A DNA stretch of 46,508 nt, from the NCBI RefSeq assembly GCF_013362995.1, contig NZ_JABWDV010000345.1, positions 1-46,508 of the forward strand, read 5' to 3'. This DNA comes from Streptomyces sp. TRM64462 (lineage in GTDB: Bacteria > Actinomycetota > Actinomycetes > Streptomycetales > Streptomycetaceae). Position numbers and translations under genes: made by a program. This document shows positions 7,720 through 14,565 of this stretch, piece by piece (positions within the stretch are counted from its first letter, which is position 1; each line of letters begins with the position of its first letter). The notes below the pieces were generated by a model. It saw nothing but the letters and a program-made list of their open reading frames with translations, did no database searches and had not been told where the DNA came from.

Positions 7720-8459
7720 GCGGCGGCTCCCGCTTCCGCGCCGATCGCCCGGTCGAGTCCGAAGGCCCGCAGCATCTGCTCGGGGTCGGCGAGCAGCGCC
7801 GGACCGCCCTCGGCGACGACCGTGCGGTTCAGCAGCACGACCCGCGTGCAGGTGCGGGCGGCGGCGGCCAGGTCGTGCGTGGTCATCAGCAGTCCTCTGC
7901 CGTCCGCGGCCAGGCGGCCGAAGAGCTCGTTGAGCAGGTCCTGCGTGGGCACGTCGACGCCGGTGAACGGCTCGTCCAGGAGCAGCAGCCGGGGCTCGGC
8001 GGCCAGCGCCCGCGCCACCAGGACGCGCTGGCGCTGGCCGCCCGACAGTTCACCGATGGGGCGGCGGCGCAGGTCCGTCAGTCCGGCCAGCTCCAGCGCC
8101 TCCTCGGCTGCGGCGCGGTCGTGCGCCTTCGGCCGCCGGAGCCAGCCGATGGAGCGGCTGCGGCCGCTCAGCACGGCGCCCGCGACGTCGATGGGGAAGT
8201 CCCAGGCGAACTCGTGCCGCTGGGGTACGTACCCGACCGTTCCCGCGGCCGACACGCTGCCCGCCGTGGGCGCGACGAGGCCCAGGACCGCACGGAGCAG
8301 GGTGGTCTTGCCCGCGCCGTTCGGGCCCAGGAGGCCCACCAGCTCGCCGCCCGACACGGTCAGGGACGCGTCGCTGAGGGCGGTGCGTCCGCCGAGTGTC
8401 ACGGAGAGAGAAGCGACGTGGAGCAAGGCGGAGTCGGAAGTGGTCCCGTCGTCGGTCAT
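7716..8459 (-). CDS. Metal ABC transporter ATP-binding protein, anchored-repeat type (ZnuC-like)
   Basis: A 247-residue ABC ATPase. Walker A GPNGAGKT is at 45-52, the Q-loop glutamine at 80 (YVPQRHEFAWDFP), signature LSGGQRQRV at 138-146, Walker B LLLLDEP at 158-164 and the H-loop in TTHDLAAAA. The YVPQRHEFAWDFPIDV stretch is typical of the Zn/Mn importer ATPases. It powers the permease encoded next. The ATG at 8459 overlaps the stop of the upstream wall-protein gene. The length is normal and all catalytic motifs are intact. The family resembles TIGR03771 as I remember it. Confidence 0.87.
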   Translation of the reverse strand: MTDDGTTSDSALLHVASLSVTLGGRTALSDASLTVSGGELVGLLGPNGAGKTTLLRAVLGLVAPTAGSVSAAGTVGYVPQRHEFAWDFPIDVAGAVLSGRSRSIGWLRRPKAHDRAAAEEALELAGLTDLRRRPIGELSGGQRQRVLVARALAAEPRLLLLDEPFTGVDVPTQDLLNELFGRLAADGRGLLMTTHDLAAAARTCTRVVLLNRTVVAEGGPALLADPEQMLRAFGLDRAIGAEAGAAA

Positions 8460-10237
8460 GCGCGCCGCCTCCGCGTGAGGTAGACGAAGCCGGCGCCCGA
8501 GGCGGCCAGGGCGGCTGCTGTGCCGCCGAGCAGGAGAGGGGAGCCCGCGCCGGTCGACGCCATCGCGCCGCCGCCAGTCGTGGACCCGCCGGTCGAGCTC
8601 CCCCCGGTCGAGCCGCCCGTCGCGCTGCCGGTCGAGCCGGTCGCTCCCGTGCCGCCGGACACGGTTCCGCCGCTGCCACTTCCGCCGGTCGCGGTCCCAC
8701 CGTTCGAGGCGCCGCCCGTGGAGCCCGAACCACCCGTGGGCCCGGAACCGGAGCCTCCCGTCGAACCGTTCACCGGCACCGTGTTCGGGTCGGTCTCCCC
8801 GACCGCGAACGCCAGCGTCTCCGTGTCGCTCACCTTCGTGCCGTTCGCCAGCGTCCCGGCCATCGAGAACGTCAGCCGGTAGACGCCTTCCTTGCCGAAG
8901 GCCCAGCCGCCGTGGGCGTGGGTGTTCTGCGGTACGCCGAAGGAGTCCGGCACGCCGTCCGCGCTGTTGAAGCGCACTGTCGCGCCCGACAGGCCGTCGT
9001 AGTTGTACAGCGCGAAGCTGCCCGGCCCTTCGGCCTTGACCAGCTTGAACTCCACCTCGCCCCTCGTCGCGCCCGCAGCGATGTTGTCGGTGGACCAGCC
9101 CGGCCACAGCAGTCCCGGCTGCTGAACCTGGTCGAGCAGCCACAGCGGGTCGCCGGCCTTCCCCAGAAAGGCGAAGTCCTTGGCCGCCGGAATGACCTTC
9201 TTGGCCTCCGGCTTGACGTGCAGCACGACGGACGACGGTTCGCGCCAGACGGTCTTGCCGGGGACGGTGCCGTCCTTGACGTGGATCTGCAACGCCCCAT
9301 CCACCACGCGCGCGGCGATGTCGATGTGCCCCTCGTCGAGCACCGACTTCTCGGTCTGTACGGGCTCGGCTGCCGCGTTCGCCCTCGGTGCGGCGGCCTG
9401 CCGGGCGGTCGCCACCGGGAGCGAGCCCGCCGGAAGCGGAGCCCTGCCCGCGTCGGCCGGTGCGCCGGCGGAAGGAGCGGCGGCGGGCGGGCCCACGGGA
9501 CCGGTGGACGACGGTGCCGCCGGAGCGGCCGGAGCGGCCGGAGCGGCCGGAGCGGCCGGAGCGGCCGGAGCGGCCGGAGCGGCCGGAGCCGTGGGAGCGG
9601 CCGGAGCGGGTGCGGCGATGGCGGCGTCCCCGACCCGCACGGTGTAGCTGGTCTCGACCGCCAGGGGCCGCGGGTGCCCCTCCTCCGCCGCGAAGGCGGA
9701 AGCGGTGGCAGGGCCCTGTGCCTGCTCCGCTGCCTCCGTCTCGGCCTCCGCCATGAGCGTCAGCCGGTACGTGCCCGGAGCATCGAACGTCCAGCGCGTC
9801 TCGCCGCGTGCCCCGCTCGGCAGGTCGTAGCCGTCCGGCAACCCGTCGGCGCTGTCGAACCGTAGGGCGGGCCCCTCGCCGTCCTGGCCGGCGACCGCCT
9901 CGTACACCTTCAGCGCACCCGGCCCTTCGACGCCGGTCAGCGACCAGCGCACGCGGTCTCCGCGTACGGCGCCGAGCGGCAGCCCGGTGGTGTCCCAGGC
10001 GGGGGCCAGTTCCCAGGCCGGCCTCCCGTCGGGGCCGGTGACCCGGTGCGTGTCGTCGACGTCCAGCACGCCGCCCTCGCCGAGGCCGAGCACCCCGTCA
10101 GTCAGGGTCACCGGCGCCACGACGGGCACCTCCGGCCCGTCCTGCGGGAGTGCCGTCATGGCCGTTCCGCCGAGGGCCAGGGCGCCCGCCGCCGCGAGCG
10201 CGATCCTGCCGTTGCGTCTGTTCCGTACGAGCCTCAT
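8456..10237 (-). CDS. Surface-anchored repeat protein with two transporter-associated repeat domains
   Basis: A 593-residue secreted protein. A signal-like segment spans about 1-30. A first, degenerate repeat (about 45-205) keeps EGPG and FDAPGTYRLT but has RGET where other copies have HxH. An Ala-Ala-Pro linker (about 208-245) follows, then a full repeat domain (about 299-482) with GHID, WREP, FLGKAGDPLW, LLWPGWS, EGPGSFALY and NTHAHGGWAF. After a Gly/Ser/Thr-rich stalk comes MASTG (559-563), a hydrophobic helix and RRRR: a wall-sorting layout, with MASTG close to the LAxTG signal of class E sortases. The protein is probably displayed on the wall and hands metal to the substrate-binding protein encoded just upstream, which is inference. 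Its stop overlaps the ATPase start. It matches what I remember of the ABC-transporter-associated repeat proteins (TIGR03773/TIGR03769). Confidence 0.8.
   Translation of the reverse strand: MRLVRNRRNGRIALAAAGALALGGTAMTALPQDGPEVPVVAPVTLTDGVLGLGEGGVLDVDDTHRVTGPDGRPAWELAPAWDTTGLPLGAVRGDRVRWSLTGVEGPGALKVYEAVAGQDGEGPALRFDSADGLPDGYDLPSGARGETRWTFDAPGTYRLTLMAEAETEAAEQAQGPATASAFAAEEGHPRPLAVETSYTVRVGDAAIAAPAPAAPTAPAAPAAPAAPAAPAAPAAPAAPAAPSSTGPVGPPAAAPSAGAPADAGRAPLPAGSLPVATARQAAAPRANAAAEPVQTEKSVLDEGHIDIAARVVDGALQIHVKDGTVPGKTVWREPSSVVLHVKPEAKKVIPAAKDFAFLGKAGDPLWLLDQVQQPGLLWPGWSTDNIAAGATRGEVEFKLVKAEGPGSFALYNYDGLSGATVRFNSADGVPDSFGVPQNTHAHGGWAFGKEGVYRLTFSMAGTLANGTKVSDTETLAFAVGETDPNTVPVNGSTGGSGSGPTGGSGSTGGASNGGTATGGSGSGGTVSGGTGATGSTGSATGGSTGGSSTGGSTTGGGAMASTGAGSPLLLGGTAAALAASGAGFVYLTRRRRA
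9522..9602. repeat. GGAGCGGCC minisatellite encoding (Ala-Ala-Pro)n
   Basis: Seven perfect tandem copies of the 9-mer GGAGCGGCC (9522-9584), one variant and one more perfect copy to 9602, all in frame. On the minus strand they encode the Ala/Pro linker between the two repeat domains of the anchored protein. Copy number probably varies between strains by slippage, changing linker length without a frameshift. Confidence 0.85.
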
Positions 10238-10242
10238 CGGGC

Positions 10243-11784
10243 TCAGCTCCCCTCCCGGCCCAGGCAGCGGGCCAGTTCCTTCGCGTTGTGGCGCATCATC
10301 GCGACGTAGTCGTGGACCTTGTCGTCGAAGGAGTCGCCGTAGATGGTGCAGACCGCCACGCCCTCGTCCTCGGCGACCCGGCGCAGGACGTCGGCCCGCG
10401 CGGCGAGGTTCGGCTCCAGGAAGACCGCCGGGACCTTCTTCTCCCGGATCGTGTTGCGAAGCTTCTCGACCTCCGCCGCGCTCGGCTCCCGGTTCGGTAC
10501 GGGTACGACGAAGCCGGCGACCTCCATGCCGTACGCCTCCGCGAGGTAGCCGAAGGCGTCGTGCGTGGTGATGAGCTTGCGGTTGGCTTCGGGCACGTTC
10601 GCGAGCGTCGCGGCCACCTCACCGTGCAGCTCCGCCAGGCGCGCGAGATACGCCGTGGCGTTGCGCTGGTACTCCGCCCTGCCCTCCGGGTCGGCCTTGA
10701 CGAGTTCGGCCTCGATCCGCCGTACGTACGCCTCGGCGTTGGAGACGTCCTCCCAGGCGTGCGGGTCCATCTCGCCGTGGACGTGCTTGCCGACGACCGC
10801 CTGCGGCAGCACCCAGAGGTCCGCGCCCGGCGTGCCGAGGAAGCGGAAGGCACCCTCCTTGGGCACGGCCTCCTTGGCCCTGTCGGGTACGGCGAGAACG
10901 ACCGAGTCGGCCGGGTGGTCGGTCCGTTCGCCGGTGGTGGGGTCGTCGGAGCGTACGTACACGGACTGTGTCTGTGCGTTGAGGGCGACGTCGGCGTGCC
11001 CGCCGTCGAGCAGCTTCTTTCCGGCCGGGGCAGGGCCGTCGCCGACGGCGAAGGTGATGGTGCCGCTGCCGATCGGGGCGGTCTTGCCGTCCAGGGTCTC
11101 GGTCTGCCCCCGCACCGTGAGCCGGTAGGTCCCGGGTTTTGTGAACGCCCAGTTGACGTGGGTGTGCGCCTCGGGCGGGAGGGTGAAGGAGTCCTTGGCG
11201 TCGAAGCCGTCGGTGGAGTCGATGTGGCTCTGCGGGGTGCCGAGGGTGTCCGTCAGGTAGACGTGCAGGTCCCCGGGCCCCTCCAGGCCGGTTGCGGTGG
11301 TGCGGATCTGGGAGCCGTCGCCGGCGACCTCGCCCTCGACGGCCCAGCCGAGCCACAGCACGTTGAGGCCCAGGTCCTCCTTGAGCTTGATGACCTTGCC
11401 GCCGTACTGCTCCAGCTTCTCGCTGATCGCGATCTTCGGCGTGTCCTTGGGGCTGTTGGTGTGGATCATTTTCATGATCCCGGGCTCTTCGAGCAGCAGC
11501 CCGTTGCTGAAGACGATGTCGGACCTGGCGATCCTGGCCGCGTCACCGGGGCTCGGTTCGTACGAGTGCGGGTCGCCGTGGTGCGGGACGACGGAGGTCA
11601 CGTCCACCCGGTCACCGCCGACGTTGCGTACCAGGTCGGCGATGATCGCGGTGGTCGTGGAGACCGTCAGCTCGGCGTCCGCGGAGCCGCCGCCCGTGCC
11701 GGGGCCGCAGGCGCCGGCCAGGAGGGCCGTGGCGACGACGCCGACTGAGGCCGTGCGGATGTGCCGTATGTGCTGCCGTGTCAC
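10243..11784 (-). CDS. Zinc-type substrate-binding lipoprotein interrupted by an anchored-repeat domain
   Basis: A 513-residue ZnuA-like (cluster A-I) binding protein. The N-terminal signal ends in ALLAGAC with a probable lipid-modified Cys26; the lipobox is slightly off consensus. The metal-ligand positions of the family are recognisable: His73 (DPHSYEP), His342 (MDPHAWED), His408 (TTHDAFGYL) and Asp484 (IYGDSFD). Between helix EKLEQYGGKVI and the second ligand, residues about 137-331 are a foreign insert related to the repeat domain of the neighbouring wall proteins (LEGPGDLHVY, EAHTHVNWAFTKPGTY, DGGHADV, FRFLGTPGADLW). The two halves appear in swapped order. The loop HVHGEMDPH is His-rich as in ZnuA. 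The GTG start at 11784 overlaps the stop of the preceding gene (GTGA). It resembles the family I remember as TIGR03772. Confidence 0.85.
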   Translation of the reverse strand: MTRQHIRHIRTASVGVVATALLAGACGPGTGGGSADAELTVSTTTAIIADLVRNVGGDRVDVTSVVPHHGDPHSYEPSPGDAARIARSDIVFSNGLLLEEPGIMKMIHTNSPKDTPKIAISEKLEQYGGKVIKLKEDLGLNVLWLGWAVEGEVAGDGSQIRTTATGLEGPGDLHVYLTDTLGTPQSHIDSTDGFDAKDSFTLPPEAHTHVNWAFTKPGTYRLTVRGQTETLDGKTAPIGSGTITFAVGDGPAPAGKKLLDGGHADVALNAQTQSVYVRSDDPTTGERTDHPADSVVLAVPDRAKEAVPKEGAFRFLGTPGADLWVLPQAVVGKHVHGEMDPHAWEDVSNAEAYVRRIEAELVKADPEGRAEYQRNATAYLARLAELHGEVAATLANVPEANRKLITTHDAFGYLAEAYGMEVAGFVVPVPNREPSAAEVEKLRNTIREKKVPAVFLEPNLAARADVLRRVAEDEGVAVCTIYGDSFDDKVHDYVAMMRHNAKELARCLGREGS

Positions 11785-12992
11785 GACGCCGCCTTCCGCC
11801 GGAGGCGTACGGATACGACGGCCGCGCCTCCCGCCAGTACGGCGGCGAGGGCCATCCCGGCCGGGAGTGCGGCACTTGCGCCCGTCTTCGCCAGGCTGCC
11901 GCCCGCGGCGGTGGTTCCGCCGGTGGTGGTCCCGCCTCCGGCCGGGAGGACGCCGGACCCCGCGCCCGTGCCGCCGCCGCCATGTCCGGCGGCCGGAACG
12001 ATCGGGTCCGGCGTCCTGGTGCCCGACGGCTGTGCGCTCGCGGTCGCGGACGGGGTCACGCTCGCGCTGGGCTTCGGCGAGGGCGTCGCGGTGGGCGTCG
12101 CACTCGCGGTCGCTGTCCCCGTCGGGCTGTCGGTGGGGCCGCCGGTGGGGCCGCCGGTCGGGCCACCGGTGGGAGAGGCCGATGTGGAAGGAGTCGCCGT
12201 AGGCGCCGGCGAGACGGTCGGGGTGGGCGTCGGCGCCGGCGTGGGCTTCGGGGTGCCGTCTCCGGGTTCGACGGTGGAGGGGTCCACGTCGCCGACGACC
12301 ACGGCCAGGGTTTCCCGGTCGGTGACCTGCTCGCCTGAGGACAGGGTGGTGGTCATCTCCATCGTGATCCGGTAGACGCCCGCGGTGTCGAAGATCCACA
12401 GGGGATGGGCGTGCGTGTTCGCGGGCAGCTCCACTGTGCCGGGATCGGGCTTGGCGCTGTCGACGGTGACGCCGATCCGTACACCCAGATCCGGGTCGTC
12501 CTCGAACTGGGCGAGCATGAAGCGGCCCGGGCCCTCGATTGTCGGGAAGGTGACCTTCACGGGCCCGGAGACATCGGCGGGGAGGATCTCCAGGGTGTTC
12601 CAGCCGGGCCACAGCAGCCCTTCCTTCACCTCGAAGTCCTTGTCGACCCAGAGGCTTTCGCCGGGTTCACCGAAACCCTCGAACTGCGGGACCTCCTCGC
12701 GGGGCGGGATGACGATCTCGTGCCGCGGGTCGAAGTGCAGCAGCACGTCGGCAGGCTCGCGCCACACGGACGTGCCGGGGACCGTCCCGTCCTTGATCTG
12801 GTACTCCAGCCCACCGCCCTTGAAGCGGGCCGCCAGGTCGAGGTGCCCGCTGTTGAGGACCACGCGTTCTCCGGCGGGCGCCTCCTGGGGCGGGTCCTGC
12901 GCGGCGAGTGCGACGGGTGCGGCGGCGAGCAGGGAGAGGACGGCCGTCGCGAGGGCGGCTCTCGTCGTGCTTCGCGATAGTGAGGCCCGCAT
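11781..12992 (-). CDS. Wall-anchored single-repeat protein with LAKTG sorting signal
   Basis: A 403-residue secreted protein. A signal peptide spans about 1-31 (cut near ALA-AQD). One complete transporter-associated repeat domain (about 44-236) carries GHLD, WREP, FGEPGESLW, LLWPGWN, EGPGRFML and NTHAHPLWIF. A long Thr/Pro/Ser stalk (about 240-330) follows, then a Gly-rich segment, LAKTG (367-371), a hydrophobic helix and RLRRK. The tail is a textbook class E sortase (LAxTG) signal. The ATG at 12992 has AAGGAG about 10 bases upstream. It is the second gene of the zinc operon, after a strong hairpin at 13034-13078, and its stop overlaps the substrate-binding gene. The His pairs suggest metal capture at the wall; this is inference. 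Confidence 0.82.
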   Translation of the reverse strand: MRASLSRSTTRAALATAVLSLLAAAPVALAAQDPPQEAPAGERVVLNSGHLDLAARFKGGGLEYQIKDGTVPGTSVWREPADVLLHFDPRHEIVIPPREEVPQFEGFGEPGESLWVDKDFEVKEGLLWPGWNTLEILPADVSGPVKVTFPTIEGPGRFMLAQFEDDPDLGVRIGVTVDSAKPDPGTVELPANTHAHPLWIFDTAGVYRITMEMTTTLSSGEQVTDRETLAVVVGDVDPSTVEPGDGTPKPTPAPTPTPTVSPAPTATPSTSASPTGGPTGGPTGGPTDSPTGTATASATPTATPSPKPSASVTPSATASAQPSGTRTPDPIVPAAGHGGGGTGAGSGVLPAGGGTTTGGTTAAGGSLAKTGASAALPAGMALAAVLAGGAAVVSVRLRRKAAS

Positions 12993-13033
12993 GCGGGGCG
13001 TCTCCTTCGAGCGGGGGATTCGGTGGACCGCGG

Positions 13034-13078
13034 CCGTGCCGGAAGCGGGCGGCTGCCAAGGGCCCGCTTCCGGCACGG
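13034..13078 (-). terminator. Strong hairpin after the first operon gene: terminator or attenuator
   Basis: A 17-bp perfect stem, whose core is GTGCCGGAAGCGGGC (13036-13050) and GCCCGCTTCCGGCAC (13062-13076), with an 11-base loop. It lies 29 bases beyond the stop of the small secreted protein and 42 bases before the start of the next gene. Partial read-through here would give an excess of the first protein over the transporter. Alternatively the downstream genes have their own promoter. Confidence 0.65.
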
Positions 13079-13106
13079 AGTCGACGGGGCCTGCGGCCCC
13101 GGTGGA

Positions 13107-13757
13107 TCAGCCGGCCTGGAAGGTGTAGGTCGCCGTCGTCGGGCCGACCTTGGTGCCGTTGTTCAGCGTGCCGCTGACCTCGAAGGTCGCGGTGTACGTA
13201 CCGGCCTTGGTGAAGACCCAGTTGGCGTGGTCGTGCTCGCCCGCCGTGACGTTCTTGGTGTTCGCGTGGGCGGAGTCACCGCTGTCGAAGTAGCGGTTGT
13301 TGATGGGGCAGAGGCCGTTCTTGTAGACGGTGATCTTGCCGGGGCCGGACACCGAGGTGAGCTTGACCTGCACCTTGTCGTTCTGGAACACGCCCGTGCC
13401 GATGTGCTCGCCGGAGATGCCCGGCCACAGCAGCTCGGTGTTCTCCACCTGCGGCAGTCTGTAGACGGTCGAGCCGGCGGTGCCGAGGTGGGTGTAGCAG
13501 CTACCGGTCGGGACGGTGTACGCGGAGGCGGGCAGCGCCTGGATCTCCACGTCGGCCGGGTCGTACTCGACGTCCGGGGTGACCGACTCGTCGTGGACGT
13601 GCAGTTCGAGACCGATCCCGTCGTACTCGACGTCGAGGACGTCGACGTGGCCCTTGGACAGCACGGTCCCGGCCGCGTAGGCGGCGTTCATCCCGCCGAT
13701 GGCGAGGGCGGCCGCTATGGAGCCGGTGACGGTGAGAGTGCGCGCGAAGGTACGCAA
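13107..13757 (-). CDS. Small secreted transporter-associated repeat protein
   Basis: A 216-residue protein consisting of a signal peptide (about 1-28, cut near AYA-AG) and a single anchored-repeat domain. Domain landmarks are GHVDV (36-40), LHVHDE (52-57), LGTAGSTVYRLPQ, LLWPGIS (109-115), SGPGKITVY and EHDHANWVFTKAGTY (174-188). Two cysteines (87 and 150) could form a disulfide; no other copy in this operon has them. There is no stalk, sorting motif or membrane tail, so it should be released or loosely held: a candidate diffusible zinc binder. The start is TTG at 13757 with a GAGGGG site about 9 bases upstream; no better codon gives an intact signal peptide. It is the first gene behind the Zur-like site at 13804-13818. 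Confidence 0.78.
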   Translation of the reverse strand: MRTFARTLTVTGSIAAALAIGGMNAAYAAGTVLSKGHVDVLDVEYDGIGLELHVHDESVTPDVEYDPADVEIQALPASAYTVPTGSCYTHLGTAGSTVYRLPQVENTELLWPGISGEHIGTGVFQNDKVQVKLTSVSGPGKITVYKNGLCPINNRYFDSGDSAHANTKNVTAGEHDHANWVFTKAGTYTATFEVSGTLNNGTKVGPTTATYTFQAG

Positions 13758-13803
13758 AGGAAAGCCCCTCTAATGAGCGTTGATGGAGCGCGAACAAGTG
13801 AGA

Positions 13804-13818
13804 CGATAATCGTTTTCA
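13804..13818 (-). promoter_or_regulatory. Zur-box-like operator of the zinc operon
   Basis: On the minus strand the sequence is TGAAAACGATTATCG, agreeing at 12 of 15 positions with the 7-1-7 actinobacterial Zur pattern as I remember it (TGAAAATGATTTTCA). It lies 46 bases upstream of the TTG of the first operon gene, where a repressor would cover the promoter. With zur encoded next door, zinc repression of the whole operon is likely. Confidence 0.75.
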
Positions 13819-13904
13819 TTAAGAGCCACAAGTGGGGTGTGGTGAGCTCGCGGCGATGATGGAGTGGATGTGCCTGATGGGGGCGATCCGTGAAGGCGGG
13901 TCCG

Positions 13905-14324
13905 CTACCGGGCAGGGGGGTGGCAGTCGGGGCAGAGGCCGCTGAGCTCGAGCGTGTGCTCGACGTCGGCGAATCCGGAGGTGGCGCTGATGTGTTCGAC
14001 CCAGAGTTCTACGGCGTCGGTGTCGACCGCCTGACTGCGGCTGCAGCGGCGGCAGATGAGGTAGTGGCGGTGCCCCGACGGCGATCGCCATCGGTACAGC
14101 CGCTCGCCGTCCGTGTCGCGGACGGTGTCGAGTCGTCCTCCGCGGTCGAGCGCCTGCAGTGTGCGGTAGACGGTACTGAGTCCCACCTGGAGGCCGGAGG
14201 CGGTCATCCTGGTGTACAGCTGCTGCGCGGAGACGAAGTCCTGGCAGGCGTCCAGGGCTTGCAGTACGTCGGCGCGCTTCTGTGTCGAGCGCGCGCCCAC
14301 CCGCTGTCTCGTCGCGTCCGTCAT
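13905..14324 (-). CDS. zur: Fur-family transcriptional regulator, probably zinc uptake regulator Zur
   Basis: A 139-residue Fur-family repressor. It has the N-terminal winged helix with VGLSTVYRTLQALDRGG as recognition helix (about 47-63), the regulatory His cluster HRHYLIC (85-91) and two structural-zinc CxxC pairs, Cys91/Cys94 and Cys131/Cys134. In the family, metal-loaded dimers bind AT-rich 7-1-7 boxes and repress uptake genes. Two such boxes flank this gene's neighbourhood, one 49 bases upstream of its own ATG (14374-14388) and one before the transporter operon, so it is best read as Zur with autoregulation. The ATG at 14324 is preceded by GGAGG. Fur or Nur identity cannot be fully excluded from sequence, but the gene context is zinc. 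Confidence 0.85.
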   Translation of the reverse strand: MTDATRQRVGARSTQKRADVLQALDACQDFVSAQQLYTRMTASGLQVGLSTVYRTLQALDRGGRLDTVRDTDGERLYRWRSPSGHRHYLICRRCSRSQAVDTDAVELWVEHISATSGFADVEHTLELSGLCPDCHPPAR

Positions 14325-14373
14325 CGCCGGCCTCCGGTTGACCTGGTCCTCGCTCCGATGCGGGCATGCTAAA

Positions 14374-14388
14374 TGACAATGATTACCA
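14374..14388. promoter_or_regulatory. Zur-box-like operator upstream of zur
   Basis: TGACAATGATTACCA is an imperfect 7-1-7 palindrome (5 of 7 pairs) and agrees at 12 of 15 positions with the Zur pattern used for the site at 13804-13818. It stands in an A/T-rich pocket 49 bases upstream of the zur start, implying autoregulation. The remainder of this gap, 14389-14565, shows no gene or convincing signal. Confidence 0.65.
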
Positions 14389-14565
14389 GGACTATTAAGC
14401 GGGGCTGGGCCTGACGTCGACAGCCGTCTCTCCGTCAGCGCACCCGGCGGTCCTCCACCGGAGCCGCGGCGCACCTCCGAGGGCTGCCCCGGCGACGGCG
14501 CTGTTGTGGACGGACCGCGTCGCTGCGGCCATGGCCGTTGGACGTAGCCGCTGCCGCGCCGGTGC

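Noticed and set aside
14389..14565. Possible small gene between zur and the CDF transporter
   Set aside because: Open frames here lack a credible ribosome-binding site and are extensions or shadows of neighbours.
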